In this document: piece by piece, positions 34,135-49,215 of the stretch
Numbering within the stretch: position 1 is the stretch's first letter
Layout of the letters: every line of letters starts with the position of its first letter
NCBI GenBank assembly: GCA_017531225.1
Contig: JAFXLL010000008.1
Coordinates: 95,932 to 159,931 of the forward strand
DNA length: 64,000 bases
Source: Bacteroidales bacterium
Lineage (GTDB): Bacteria > Bacteroidota > Bacteroidia > Bacteroidales > F082
Direction of reading: 5' to 3'
Program-made: the position numbers and the translations under genes
The notes under the pieces: generated by a model
Seen by the model: only the letters and a program-made list of their open reading frames with translations
What the model was told of the DNA's origin: nothing
Database searches by the model: none

Positions 34135-34208
34135 TGATCCGGTTGGGATTCGAACCCAAGACCCACAGCTTAGAAGGCTGTTGCTCTATCCAGCTGAGCT
34201 ACCAGACC
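34135..34208 (-). tRNA. tRNA-Arg, anticodon TCT
   Basis: On the minus strand a 74-base cloverleaf is formed: acceptor GGTCTGG with CCGGATC and discriminator A, D-arm TAGCTCAGCTGGATAGAGCA, anticodon loop CTTCTAA (anticodon TCT at 34172-34174, reading AGA), and T-arm with GGTTCGAATCC. No CCA is encoded. Promoter and terminator-like sites flank it. Confidence 0.97.
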
Positions 34209-34223
34209 ATCGTTTTCCGGCTG

Positions 34224-34252
34224 CAAAATTACATATTTTTTTCTTTTGTCAA
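34224..34252 (-). promoter_or_regulatory. Promoter of tRNA-Arg
   Basis: On the minus strand TTG (34250-34252), an 18-base spacer and TAATTTTG (34224-34231) followed by CAGCC. It lies 16 bases from the tRNA 5' end. Confidence 0.75.
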
Positions 34253-34305
34253 GCCTTTTTTGCATAGAATTTTGCATTTTTGCAAAGATTATTAACCACT
34301 TTGAG

Positions 34306-35466
34306 ATGAAGTACAATTTCGACAAGATCATTCCACGTGCCAATACCAACTGTGTGAAATATGACCTCCGCAAGGCCGTGTTCGGCAATCCTGACGTGCT
34401 GCCTATGTGGGTGGCCGACATGGATTTCGAGACTCCCGACTTTGCCCGTGAGGCCGTCATGAACAGGGCGATGCATCCCGTTTACGGCTATCACTTTAAG
34501 GACGAGCCTTATTTTAATGCCATTCAGGGATGGCTTTTAAGGAGACATCAATGGGAGGTACCGACGGAATGGATGTCGTTTGTTCCTGGCGTGGTGTGCG
34601 GTTTCAATATGGCCGTGCTGGCGTTTACCAAGGAGGGAGACGAGGTCATCATCCAGTCGCCAGTGTACCCGCCGTTCCACCATGCCGTGAGCGAGCATGG
34701 ACGCAAGTTGGTGTACAATTCACTGAAGATCGGCGCTGGAGGCTATGAGATGGATTTTGAACTTCTTGAACAGCAAGCCAAGACCGCCAAGATGCTGATT
34801 TTGTGCAATCCTCACAATCCAGTGGGCCGTTGCTGGACAAGGGAAGAGTTGCAACGGGTGAGCGAGATTTGCCTAAAGAACGATGTGCTGGTGATCTCCG
34901 ATGAGATCCATTGCGACTTGGTGCTGCCAGGCTTTAAGCATACGCCATATGCTACTTTGGGCGAGGAGGCGGCGCAGCATTGCATCGTGTTCCATGCGGC
35001 CAGCAAAACCTTTAATTTAGCGGGTTTGGCTACTTCCACGGCCATCATTCCCAACAAAGAGTTGCGCGAGGCTTATGTGCATTATGTAGAGGCACTGGAA
35101 GCTCATTTGGGCAACATCTTCGGCAAAGTGGCCACGCAGGCCTCCATGGAACAGGGGGATGAGTGGCTCGGACAGTTGCTCGACTATGTTCAGGGTAATA
35201 TCGACTATGTGTCTGATTTCTTGAAGGCTAATCTTCCGAAGGTTCGGTTCTTCAAGCCTCAGGCTACTTACATGATGTGGCTCGATTTCAATGGCTATGG
35301 CCTCTCGGAAGAGGAACTCTGGCAGAAGATGACGCAAGAAGCCCAATTAGGTTTCAATCGTGGTTCAGATTTCGGACAGGAAGGGAAGGGATTCTTCCGG
35401 ATTAATTTAGCCTGCCCGAAGGCTACGGTGGAGGAGGCGATGAAAAGATTAACAACAGTATTTTGA
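34306..35466 (+). CDS. patB: PLP-dependent C-S lyase, MalY/PatB family
   Basis: From ATG 34306 the product is 386 residues, as usual for this family; a longer frame reaching back to 34246 enters the promoter region of the tRNA. It starts MKYNFDKIIPRANTNCVKYD and contains MWVADMDFETPDF, PVYGYHFKDEPYFNAI, FVPGVVCGFNMAVLAF, the PLP-holding SDEIHCDLVLPG and the lysine segment HAASKTFNLAGL. MalY/PatB enzymes split cystathionine or cysteine-type C-S bonds to pyruvate, ammonia and a thiol. Substrate is uncertain; a general class II aminotransferase role is the alternative. Confidence 0.88.
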   Translation: MKYNFDKIIPRANTNCVKYDLRKAVFGNPDVLPMWVADMDFETPDFAREAVMNRAMHPVYGYHFKDEPYFNAIQGWLLRRHQWEVPTEWMSFVPGVVCGFNMAVLAFTKEGDEVIIQSPVYPPFHHAVSEHGRKLVYNSLKIGAGGYEMDFELLEQQAKTAKMLILCNPHNPVGRCWTREELQRVSEICLKNDVLVISDEIHCDLVLPGFKHTPYATLGEEAAQHCIVFHAASKTFNLAGLATSTAIIPNKELREAYVHYVEALEAHLGNIFGKVATQASMEQGDEWLGQLLDYVQGNIDYVSDFLKANLPKVRFFKPQATYMMWLDFNGYGLSEEELWQKMTQEAQLGFNRGSDFGQEGKGFFRINLACPKATVEEAMKRLTTVF

Positions 35467-38244
<2,778 letters not shown>

Positions 38245-38263
38245 GTCAATTGCTTTTATCGTA

Positions 38264-38271
38264 CAAAAATA
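38264..38271 (-). promoter_or_regulatory. -7 element for the membrane protein-ligA pair
   Basis: TATTTTTG on the minus strand, 20 bases before the ATG complementary to 38242-38244. It lies only 13 bases from an opposing -7 element, so the two promoters are back to back. Confidence 0.55.
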
Positions 38272-38283
38272 CGATTTATTTTG

Positions 38284-38291
38284 TAAATTTG
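38284..38291 (+). promoter_or_regulatory. -7 element for thioesterase and beta-galactosidase
   Basis: TAAATTTG on the plus strand, 11 bases before the first ATG (38302) and 20 before the second (38311). The short distance favours the later ATG or a leaderless message. Confidence 0.5.
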
Positions 38292-38301
38292 CCTTTTAAA
38301 C

Positions 38302-42413
<4,112 letters not shown>

Positions 42414-42423
42414 AATTTTCAAT

Positions 42424-43674
42424 TTACCAATCGACTGCTTGACGTTGCACCGGCATCGTCATGCATCGGGCACCGCCGCCTCCGCGTGAGAGCTCGTTGC
42501 CCTCAAAGGTGACCACGCATTTCTTATAGCTGTTCAAGTTGACCTTGCCGTTGTACACATCGGCAGCCTTAAGCACCTCAAATCCAGCGTCGTTGATGGC
42601 CTGGATGGTATGTGTGTTGCGGGCGTAGCCGAGGAACTTGCCAGGGGCGAAGCAGAAGAAGTTGGTGCCACTGTGCCATTGTTCACGTGCTGGGAAGAAG
42701 CTGTCGCCTCCGCCACCGCAGAAGATGGGCTCTACGGGCACACCTAACTTGTTGAGTGCCACCACCAAATTGGGTTCTTCCTGTCCGACAGCCTTCTGTC
42801 CGTCGACAGTGATATGGAAGGTCTTGTACTGACTGCCCATGATCACAGGCTCGTAGGCCATGCAACGGTCCACGTCGAGCATGGTGAACACCATGTCGAG
42901 ATGGATGAACGACTCGGGAGTCAGAGGTAACTCTTGGAAAATCAAGTGTTTGACACCAGGCTTGGTCTTCAGATGCTCAACCAAAGCATTGATGCCGTGC
43001 ATGTTGGTGCGTGCGCTCATGCCGCTCAGCACGATGTCGTCACGGACAATATGGATGTCGCCGCCTTCCATGATGCCAGGTTCGGTGGCGCTGTATTTCA
43101 TCGCTGGGTTGATGACCTCGCCGTCAAACAAAGGATGGCATTTGTAGATGGTCTCCAGGATCATGGTCTCGCGGGCGCGCACCTTGGTAGCCATGTTGCT
43201 GATCATGAGGTTGTCGAACATGGTGAACGACGCGTCTCTCATGAAAAACAGGTTGGGCAAAGGCAGCAGCGAGAAGTAGTCCTCGTCGATGGTGGTGATA
43301 TCCTTCAGGTGAATGCCTTCGATGAGGGCCTTGGCGAGGGTCGGGGCGTCCATCGACTTCATGTAATCGGTCAGATAGGTGACATTTTCGGCCTTGCAGA
43401 TGCGGTCGACAAGGTTGTTCTTGACAGATTCGTTGCGAAGGATGTCGGTTAAAAGATCACTGATTTCGTGGACTTTAGCCACTTTTTGGAGCACGCCTTT
43501 GAAGTATTTGTGCTCGTTTTGTGCGACTTGCAGGTTAAGGATGTCGCTGTATAAGTAATGATGAGCCGTTTCTGGAGTCATGTTCTCCAGTTCGGGGCCC
43601 GGGGTATGTACCAATACGTGTTCCAACTTACCGATTTCGGAGTTGACACATACGGTTACTCGGTCTGAATCCAT
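42424..43674 (-). CDS. arcA: Arginine deiminase
   Basis: With the start at MDSDRVTVCVNSEIGKLEHVLVHTPG (ATG complementary to 43672-43674), the product is 416 residues, the family size; a longer frame to 43767 adds a stretch that overlaps the previous gene and the promoter and is unlikely. Motifs are PNLFFMRDASF, MEGGDIHIV, LDMVFTMLDVDRCM, CGGGGDSFFPAREQWHSGTNFFCFAPGKF and, at the C-terminus, RGGGGARCMTMP with the nucleophile Cys404. It converts arginine to citrulline and ammonia. No arcB or arcC is adjacent. The arginase-family gene is the only other arginine-type enzyme nearby. Confidence 0.95.
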   Translation of the reverse strand: MDSDRVTVCVNSEIGKLEHVLVHTPGPELENMTPETAHHYLYSDILNLQVAQNEHKYFKGVLQKVAKVHEISDLLTDILRNESVKNNLVDRICKAENVTYLTDYMKSMDAPTLAKALIEGIHLKDITTIDEDYFSLLPLPNLFFMRDASFTMFDNLMISNMATKVRARETMILETIYKCHPLFDGEVINPAMKYSATEPGIMEGGDIHIVRDDIVLSGMSARTNMHGINALVEHLKTKPGVKHLIFQELPLTPESFIHLDMVFTMLDVDRCMAYEPVIMGSQYKTFHITVDGQKAVGQEEPNLVVALNKLGVPVEPIFCGGGGDSFFPAREQWHSGTNFFCFAPGKFLGYARNTHTIQAINDAGFEVLKAADVYNGKVNLNSYKKCVVTFEGNELSRGGGGARCMTMPVQRQAVDW

Positions 43675-43699
43675 AAAAAATGTTTTAGAAATTTGGCTG

Positions 43700-43730
43700 C
43701 AAAGGTACGAAAAGTTTTGAATCGGGTCAA
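43700..43730 (-). promoter_or_regulatory. Promoter of arcA
   Basis: On the minus strand TTG (43728-43730), a 20-base spacer and TACCTTTG (43700-43707) followed by CAGCC. It overlaps the 3' end of the upstream editing-protein gene, so arcA can be transcribed separately from uvrA. Confidence 0.75.
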
Positions 43731-44221
43731 TACAATTCAAGAAATTCGTAAGTGTTCCCCATCGCATCTAAGAACTTGATGAAGTCCTCGTTCTTGATGA
43801 CGATGGTGGCGGTGTTGTCGTTGGGATGGAAGCTCAGACGTTCGGCGTTGCGTAGGTTTTGGTCAATGAAAACATGCACGTGATGCTCCTCGTCGTTGAT
43901 CAAGCCGAAGGGAGAGACGCTGCCGGGTTTCAGGCCGAGATACTTGTCCATGCGGGCCTCTGAAGCGAAGCTTAACTTGCCCTGATGCAGACGATGCTCC
44001 AAATCGTGGATGTCCATCTGATGCATGCACTCGAACAGCACCAAATAATGCTTGTTGCCCTTGTGGTTCCTGAAAAACAGATTCTTACAATGGGTAGAAT
44101 CGAATTCCTTCCAATAATTGATGGCCTCCTCGATAGTTGGAATAGGCGGATGGAAATGGATGTCGAATTCGATGCCAAGGGATTTCAAAGTGTCAACAAC
44201 CTTCTGCTGACGCTCGCTCAT
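43727..44221 (-). CDS. Prolyl-tRNA editing protein (PrdX/ProXp-ala, YbaK-fold)
   Basis: From the ATG at 44221 the product is 164 residues; an upstream ATG at 44248 that would overlap uvrA by 14 bases is the alternative. It has FDIHFHPPIPTIEEA, CKNLFFRNHKGNKHYLVLF, LSFASEARMDKYLGLKPGSVSPFGLIND and HVHVFIDQNLRN, the PrdX/ProXp-ala pattern: the lysine-rich NLFFRN-K segment and the GS-V-SPFGL loop. It removes alanine wrongly attached to tRNA-Pro. It stands alone, not fused to ProRS. Ala-specific activity is inferred from the family. Confidence 0.88.
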   Translation of the reverse strand: MSERQQKVVDTLKSLGIEFDIHFHPPIPTIEEAINYWKEFDSTHCKNLFFRNHKGNKHYLVLFECMHQMDIHDLEHRLHQGKLSFASEARMDKYLGLKPGSVSPFGLINDEEHHVHVFIDQNLRNAERLSFHPNDNTATIVIKNEDFIKFLDAMGNTYEFLELY

Positions 44222-44234
44222 TTCATGGGTAATA

Positions 44235-47030
44235 TTATCTGAGTGCATGTGCTGTATAGGATTTATCGCATTTCATTAAGTCTTCAGGTGTGCCTTCAAA
44301 AACGATCTGACCGCCTTCGTTGCCGCCTTCTGGACCGAGGTCAATGATCCAGTCGGCAGAGCGGATGACGTCAAGGTTATGTTCGATGACAATGAGCGTA
44401 TGGCCGTTGTTGATCAGGGCTTGGAACGAGTCGAGAAGCTTGCTCACATCATGGAAATGCAAGCCTGTGGTTGGCTCGTCGAAGATGAACATGGTGGGCT
44501 TCTCCACGCTGCCTTTCACGAGGAAATAGGCCAACTTCACGCGTTGTGCCTCGCCGCCTGAGAGGGTACTCGAGGGCTGACCGAGCTTCAGGTAACCCAA
44601 ACCTACATCTTGCAAAGGCTTGAGCCTGTTGATGATACGACCAACCACTGGGCTGTTGCGTTCGCTGGACGTGTTGAAAAACTCGATGGCCTGGTTGACG
44701 GACATGTTGAGGATGTCGGAGATGTCCTTGCCGTCGTATTTGATCTCTAAAACTTCTTCCTTGAAACGGGTGCCATGGCAAACTTCGCAAGGAAGATAGA
44801 TGTCGGCCATGAACTGCATCTCGATTTTGGTGACGCCTTCGCCTTCGCAGTTGTCGCAACGGCCTCCAGGCATATTGAACGAGAAGTAAGCGGGCTTGAT
44901 GCCGCGTAGCTTGGCCAACTTCTGGTCAGCAAAGAGCTGTCGGATTTCGTCGTAAGCCTTCAGATAAGTGACGGGGTTGGAACGTGAAGACTTGCCAATG
45001 GGATTCTGGTCGATGAACTCCACGGCTTTGATCTGTTCTAAGCTGCCTTCCAGTTCATTGAAGCTGCCGCATTTGTCAGCTGTCTCGCCCAAATGGCGAC
45101 GTAAGGCAGGGAAGAGGATGTCTTTCACCAAGGTGGATTTTCCAGAGCCGCTTACGCCAGTGACCACGGTCAAGACATTGAGCGGGAACTTCACGTCGAT
45201 GTTCTTCAGGTTATGCTGGCTGGCACCGGCTACGGTGATGAAGTTGTTCCAGCTACGGCGATGGGTCGGGATGGCGATTTTTCGGACGCCTGTAAGATAT
45301 TGTCCCGTAAGGCTTTCCGGACATTTGGCGATGTCTTCGTAGCTGCCTTGGCAAACCAACTCGCCACCGAACTCGCCTGCCAACGGACCGATGTCGATAA
45401 TGTGGTCGGCACTGCGGATGATTTTTTCGTCGTGTTCCACCACGATGACAGTATTGCCGATGTCGCGAAGGCGTCTTAGCACCTTGATCAATCGGTCGGT
45501 GTCGCGCGGATGCAGGCCGATGCTGGGTTCGTCCAGGATATAGGTAGATCCCACCAGGCTGCTGCCTAACGAAGTGGCTAAGTTGATGCGTTGCGACTCG
45601 CCGCCGGAGAGCGTGTTCGAGAGTCGGTTCAGGGTTAGATAGCCCAAGCCGACATCCAGCAGGAACTCCAGTCGGTTGTTGATCTCAATAAGTAGGCGAG
45701 AAGCGATCTTCTGGTCGGTTTCATCCAGCTTCAGTTCATCGAAAAAGCGTTTCAACTCGTCCAAAGGCATCAGCACCAGGTCGGTGATGCTCTTGCCGCC
45801 CACTTTCACGTATTGAGCCTCCTTTTTCAGGCGTGAGCCGTGACATTCAGGGCAGACCGTCTTACCGCGGTAACGTGACATCATCACGCGATATTGAATC
45901 TTATACGAATTGGCTTCCACCATCTGGAAGAAAGCGTTGATGCCTTCAAAATACTCGTTTCCGGTCCATAACAGCTGCTTCTGTTCCTCGGTGAGTTCGA
46001 AATAGGGCTTGTGGATGGGGAAGTTGAAGTAATGTGCCGATTGGACCAATGCATCTTTCCATTCGCTCATCTTATCGCCTCGCCAGCAGGCTACGGCGTT
46101 TTCGTAGATCGATAGGCTTTTGTTCGGGAATACCAGATCAGGATCGATGCCGATGACGCTGCCGAAGCCTTGGCAGGTAGGGCAGGCGCCGTAGGGGTTG
46201 TTGAAGGCGAACAGGTTGACGCTGGGCGTTTCAAATACCATTCCGTCGGCCTCGAAACGCGAGGAGAACTCGGCGGTACTGCGTTTTCCGTTGGTCTCTG
46301 CCACAATCTGGCAACTTTCCTTGCCTTCGTAAAATGCGGTCTGCACCGAGTCGGATAGTCGGCTGACCTCGTCACGGATCTCTGCGTTGACCTTCACACG
46401 GTCGATGAGCAGCATTACCTGGTCTTTGGCTTTGATTTTGCCCTGCAGATAGTCCTCAATCCTGATGATTTCGCCATTGACCATCACGCGGTAGAAACCC
46501 TGTTGCATCAAGATGCTGAGATGCTCTTCGATGGTGCGGTTTTCGGGCAGGGTGATGGGGGCGATGATATAGGCGGTCGAGCCAATGGGTAGATTGAAGA
46601 TGTGTTCCACCACGTCGCTCACCTGATGTTTCTTGACTTGTTGTCCCGAGATGGGGGAGATGGTCTTGCCGATGCGGGCGAAGAGCAGCTTGAGGAACTC
46701 GTAGATCTCGGTGCTGGTGCCCACGGTGGAGCGTGGGTTGTGGGTGTTCACCTTCTGCTCGATGGCGATGGCTGGCGAGAGTCCCTTGATGCTTTCTACA
46801 TCGGGCTTGTTCAGGCGGCCCATAAACTGCCGCGCATACGAGCTCAGGCTCTCCACATAGCGCCGTTGCCCTTCGGCGTATAGGGTGTCAAACGCCAATG
46901 ACGACTTGCCGGAGCCCGACAATCCCGTGATGACCACAAGTTGGTTTTTGGGGATGTCTAGGCTCAAGTCCTTCAGGTTGTTGACCTTGGCGTGACGGAT
47001 GCTGATATGTGATATTTCTTTGTTTCTCAT
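44235..47030 (-). CDS. uvrA: Excinuclease ABC subunit UvrA
   Basis: The 931-residue protein has two ABC ATPase halves: the first Walker A GLSGSGKSSLAFDTLYAEGQRR and the second GVSGSGKSTLVKDILF; signatures LSGGESQRINLAT and LSGGEAQRVKLA; and zinc fingers CPTCQGFGS..CPECHGSRL and CDNCEGEGV..CEVCHGTR. UvrA scans DNA for damage and loads UvrB. Length is normal. It follows the arginase-family gene with a 4-base overlap, so the two are likely co-expressed. Confidence 0.98.
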   Translation of the reverse strand: MRNKEISHISIRHAKVNNLKDLSLDIPKNQLVVITGLSGSGKSSLAFDTLYAEGQRRYVESLSSYARQFMGRLNKPDVESIKGLSPAIAIEQKVNTHNPRSTVGTSTEIYEFLKLLFARIGKTISPISGQQVKKHQVSDVVEHIFNLPIGSTAYIIAPITLPENRTIEEHLSILMQQGFYRVMVNGEIIRIEDYLQGKIKAKDQVMLLIDRVKVNAEIRDEVSRLSDSVQTAFYEGKESCQIVAETNGKRSTAEFSSRFEADGMVFETPSVNLFAFNNPYGACPTCQGFGSVIGIDPDLVFPNKSLSIYENAVACWRGDKMSEWKDALVQSAHYFNFPIHKPYFELTEEQKQLLWTGNEYFEGINAFFQMVEANSYKIQYRVMMSRYRGKTVCPECHGSRLKKEAQYVKVGGKSITDLVLMPLDELKRFFDELKLDETDQKIASRLLIEINNRLEFLLDVGLGYLTLNRLSNTLSGGESQRINLATSLGSSLVGSTYILDEPSIGLHPRDTDRLIKVLRRLRDIGNTVIVVEHDEKIIRSADHIIDIGPLAGEFGGELVCQGSYEDIAKCPESLTGQYLTGVRKIAIPTHRRSWNNFITVAGASQHNLKNIDVKFPLNVLTVVTGVSGSGKSTLVKDILFPALRRHLGETADKCGSFNELEGSLEQIKAVEFIDQNPIGKSSRSNPVTYLKAYDEIRQLFADQKLAKLRGIKPAYFSFNMPGGRCDNCEGEGVTKIEMQFMADIYLPCEVCHGTRFKEEVLEIKYDGKDISDILNMSVNQAIEFFNTSSERNSPVVGRIINRLKPLQDVGLGYLKLGQPSSTLSGGEAQRVKLAYFLVKGSVEKPTMFIFDEPTTGLHFHDVSKLLDSFQALINNGHTLIVIEHNLDVIRSADWIIDLGPEGGNEGGQIVFEGTPEDLMKCDKSYTAHALR

Positions 47031-48058
47031 TTACTTGCGACTCCACATAAATGGAATAACACTCTGGCGCCTACGTTGCCGTCCCAGTCGCCGCCGTCGG
47101 GTGATGGGGAGACCTCGCATAGGTCGAAGCCGATGATGGTCTTGCCTGCCTCGCGGATCTTGTTGAGCAGGTACATCAGCTCTTCGTATTCCATGCCTCC
47201 GGGGACTGGTGTGCCTGTGTTGGGGCACAGCTTCGGGTCGAGTGCGTCAATGTCGATGGAGATATAAACTTTCTCTGGCAGAGCGTCGATCATCTCTTCC
47301 ACGATGTCCTTCCAGCAGGCGCCTTCATACATGCGGCGACGGTTGTCGCGGTCGAAAAACACTGAGATGCGGTCGGGTTGACTGAAGGCTAATGCCTTTT
47401 CTTGATGGCAATAGTCGCGGATACCCACCTGTACCAGATGCTTCACATTGTTAAACTTCATGGTGTTGAAGAAGATGGAGGCGTGTGAGTACTTGAATCC
47501 CTCGAAAGCGTCACGCAGGTCCATGTGGGCGTCGGCGTGCAGGATACCGTATTCCACACCTTGTTCATGGAGGTACTGGTGATAGGCGAGGGGACAGCTA
47601 TGGTCGCCACCCAACAGGCCGACTACTTTGCCTTTGCCCTTCCAATAGGCGATACGCACACGCAGCCATTCGTTTTTCTTTTCCGTTGCGGCTTCAATGC
47701 GTTTATAAAGCGCTGCATATTTCTCCGGCTCATCGTCGATGGTGCCTTCGTAAAGCGCGTTGATGATGTCTTCGCTCAAAGGTGCCAACTCATCGTGCAG
47801 TTCGCGGAGCTCCTTGGGGAATTCGTCCATCCAGATGCCTTTTTGCCACAGGTCGGGATAGTCGTGGTGGCAAAGATCCACTTGCATGGATGCTTCCATG
47901 ATGGTGGCGGGTCCGTCCACTGTGCCACGGTTGTAGCTGGTAGTCAGTTCCCATTCCACAGGAATGATTATGATTTGTGCCTCTTCGGCAGTGCATGGCA
48001 GACCGTAGATGCCAGAATCGGCTACAGCGGCTGCGTTGGGATCAAAAGTATTTTCCAT
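47027..48058 (-). CDS. Arginase/agmatinase family ureohydrolase
   Basis: The 343-residue protein has the binuclear-manganese motifs of the ureohydrolase superfamily: GLLGGDHSCPLAYH, ILHADAHMDLRDAFEG, SIDIDALDPKLCPNTGTPVPGG. The last motif and the Asp/His set favour agmatinase, formiminoglutamase or guanidinobutyrase rather than arginase proper. An acidic insertion with LSEDIINALYEGTIDDEPEKY near 95-125 is seen in Bacteroidota members. Substrate is not settled from sequence. It sits upstream of uvrA with a 4-base overlap, and has its own promoter at 48078-48109. Confidence 0.87.
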   Translation of the reverse strand: MENTFDPNAAAVADSGIYGLPCTAEEAQIIIIPVEWELTTSYNRGTVDGPATIMEASMQVDLCHHDYPDLWQKGIWMDEFPKELRELHDELAPLSEDIINALYEGTIDDEPEKYAALYKRIEAATEKKNEWLRVRIAYWKGKGKVVGLLGGDHSCPLAYHQYLHEQGVEYGILHADAHMDLRDAFEGFKYSHASIFFNTMKFNNVKHLVQVGIRDYCHQEKALAFSQPDRISVFFDRDNRRRMYEGACWKDIVEEMIDALPEKVYISIDIDALDPKLCPNTGTPVPGGMEYEELMYLLNKIREAGKTIIGFDLCEVSPSPDGGDWDGNVGARVLFHLCGVASK

Positions 48059-48077
48059 AGCGTTTGTTCAAGGTGTG

Positions 48078-48109
48078 CAAAGATACAGCTTCTGTCGAAC
48101 CCTTGCAAA
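48078..48109 (-). promoter_or_regulatory. Promoter of the ureohydrolase-uvrA pair
   Basis: On the minus strand TTTG (48106-48109), a 20-base spacer and TATCTTTG (48078-48085), 20 bases from the ATG. Confidence 0.75.
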
Positions 48110-48235
48110 TTTTCCACAAAATTCCTCAAATGTGTCAAGTTGTGGAATTGGTTCCACAATTTTCCACACTTTATAAAATAGGTAGAAATTCATTAAAATA
48201 TTGATTATTAAATGTTTAAATAATTTGGCACAGAT
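48110..48235. other. TTCCACA motif cluster beside an AT-rich tract
   Basis: Two TTTTCCACA words (48110-48118 and 48160-48168) and an 8-bp inverted repeat TTGTGGAA/TTCCACAA (48140-48159) lie within 60 bases. TTTTCCACA fits the relaxed DnaA box TTWTNCACA. An A/T-rich stretch with little G or C follows at 48169-48231. The two flanking genes diverge. This could be a DnaA-type or regulator-binding site; nothing else in the gap is gene-like. Confidence 0.45.
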
Positions 48236-48264
48236 TTCGCTAAAGGAGTGACAAAATTTCGATC

Positions 48265-49125
48265 ATGAAAAAGCTTCACATCATAACGGTTTCAATGCTT
48301 CTTGCAACAGCTTTCACTTCATGCGTGGTGAGCTCCTCAAAATATGAGGCTTTGCAAGCTGAACGTGACTCTCTTGCCAATGTGGCCGCTACCGTGACCA
48401 CCGACTTTGAGTCGTCATTGCGTACCATCAACGAAATTGAGATGGCATTGCAGACCGTCCGCGAAGCTGAAGGCATCATGATGATGGAAAATCAGGAAGG
48501 CAACAGCAGTTACGCTGAGGCTCAGATTGAGGCTATCGACCGCACCATCCAGCAAAACAAGGCTAAGATTGCTGAGTTGGAACAGCAGTTGGCTGCAGCA
48601 GGCTCCAAGTCGAAAGAACTCAATACCACCATCAATCGCCTGAAGAACGAATTGAACGAAAAGGATACCTATATTAATAATCTCCGTGAGGAACTGAACA
48701 TCAGCAAGGCTCAGGTAGCTGAACTCTCTGAATCGGTGGAGATCTTGAATGCCAATATCGACAATCTGAATGTTCAAAACGCAAAACAACAGGCCACGAT
48801 CAGTCAACAGGATGCTGCGCTGAACACCGTTTATTACATCGCTGCCACTGCGGAGAAACTTGCAGCCAATCACATGATCAACCAAGGCGGTCTGTTCACA
48901 CCCGACCAAGTCACTGGCAACATTGACATGAGCATGATGACCGTCGCTGATAAGCGTGATTTGAAGGTGCTTCCCCTGAACTCAAGAAAAGCAAAAATTT
49001 TGACAAATCATCCAGAAAGTAGTTACCAGTTAACAAAGGATGACGATAAAAATCTCTCTCTCGTGATCGTCGATCCAAACGCTTTTTGGAGTATATCTAA
49101 TTATTTGATTATATCCATCAAATAA
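48265..49125 (+). CDS. Coiled-coil surface lipoprotein (Cbp1-like)
   Basis: The 286-residue protein has a lipobox FTSC (Cys20) and is then largely one long coiled coil (about 28-185), rich in E, K, L, Q and N (KIAELEQQLAAAGSKSKELN and LKNELNEKDTYINNLREEL). A small C-terminal globular part (about 190-286) follows, with VYYIAATAEKLAANHMINQGGLF and KILTNHPESSYQL. This layout and the N-terminal region resemble Bacteroides collagen-binding adhesin-type proteins (Cbp1), but identity is not proven. A ribosome binding site AAGGAG lies at 48243-48248. A terminator follows. Confidence 0.78.
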   Translation: MKKLHIITVSMLLATAFTSCVVSSSKYEALQAERDSLANVAATVTTDFESSLRTINEIEMALQTVREAEGIMMMENQEGNSSYAEAQIEAIDRTIQQNKAKIAELEQQLAAAGSKSKELNTTINRLKNELNEKDTYINNLREELNISKAQVAELSESVEILNANIDNLNVQNAKQQATISQQDAALNTVYYIAATAEKLAANHMINQGGLFTPDQVTGNIDMSMMTVADKRDLKVLPLNSRKAKILTNHPESSYQLTKDDDKNLSLVIVDPNAFWSISNYLIISIK

Positions 49126-49151
49126 ATTCTGCTCGTTTTCAATTTTTACGA

Positions 49152-49189
49152 AAGCCTTGCTTCTCCCCGTTGCGAGGCTTCTTTTTTTT
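49152..49189 (+). terminator. Intrinsic terminator after the coiled-coil lipoprotein
   Basis: AAGCCTTGC (49152-49160) pairs with GCGAGGCTT (49172-49180) with one G-T pair, followed by a T run at 49182-49189. The right arm also holds the TTG of the following promoter. Confidence 0.8.
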
Positions 49190-49198
49190 ATATCTTTG
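49170..49198 (+). promoter_or_regulatory. Promoter of the sigma-54-type regulator
   Basis: TTG (49170-49172), an 18-base spacer and TATCTTTG (49191-49198) followed by CAGC. It overlaps the preceding terminator, with the ATG only 18 bases downstream. Confidence 0.7.
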
Positions 49199-49215
49199 CA
49201 GCAGAATTTCATGTT

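Noticed and set aside
34246-34305. N-terminal extension of the MalY/PatB enzyme
   Set aside because: It would run through the tRNA-Arg promoter region and adds a cysteine/phenylalanine-rich stretch absent from the family; ATG 34306 fits the family start.
43675-43767. N-terminal extension of arginine deiminase
   Set aside because: The extra 31 residues overlap the arcA promoter (43700-43730) and the upstream gene end; the family N-terminus starts at MDSDRVTV.
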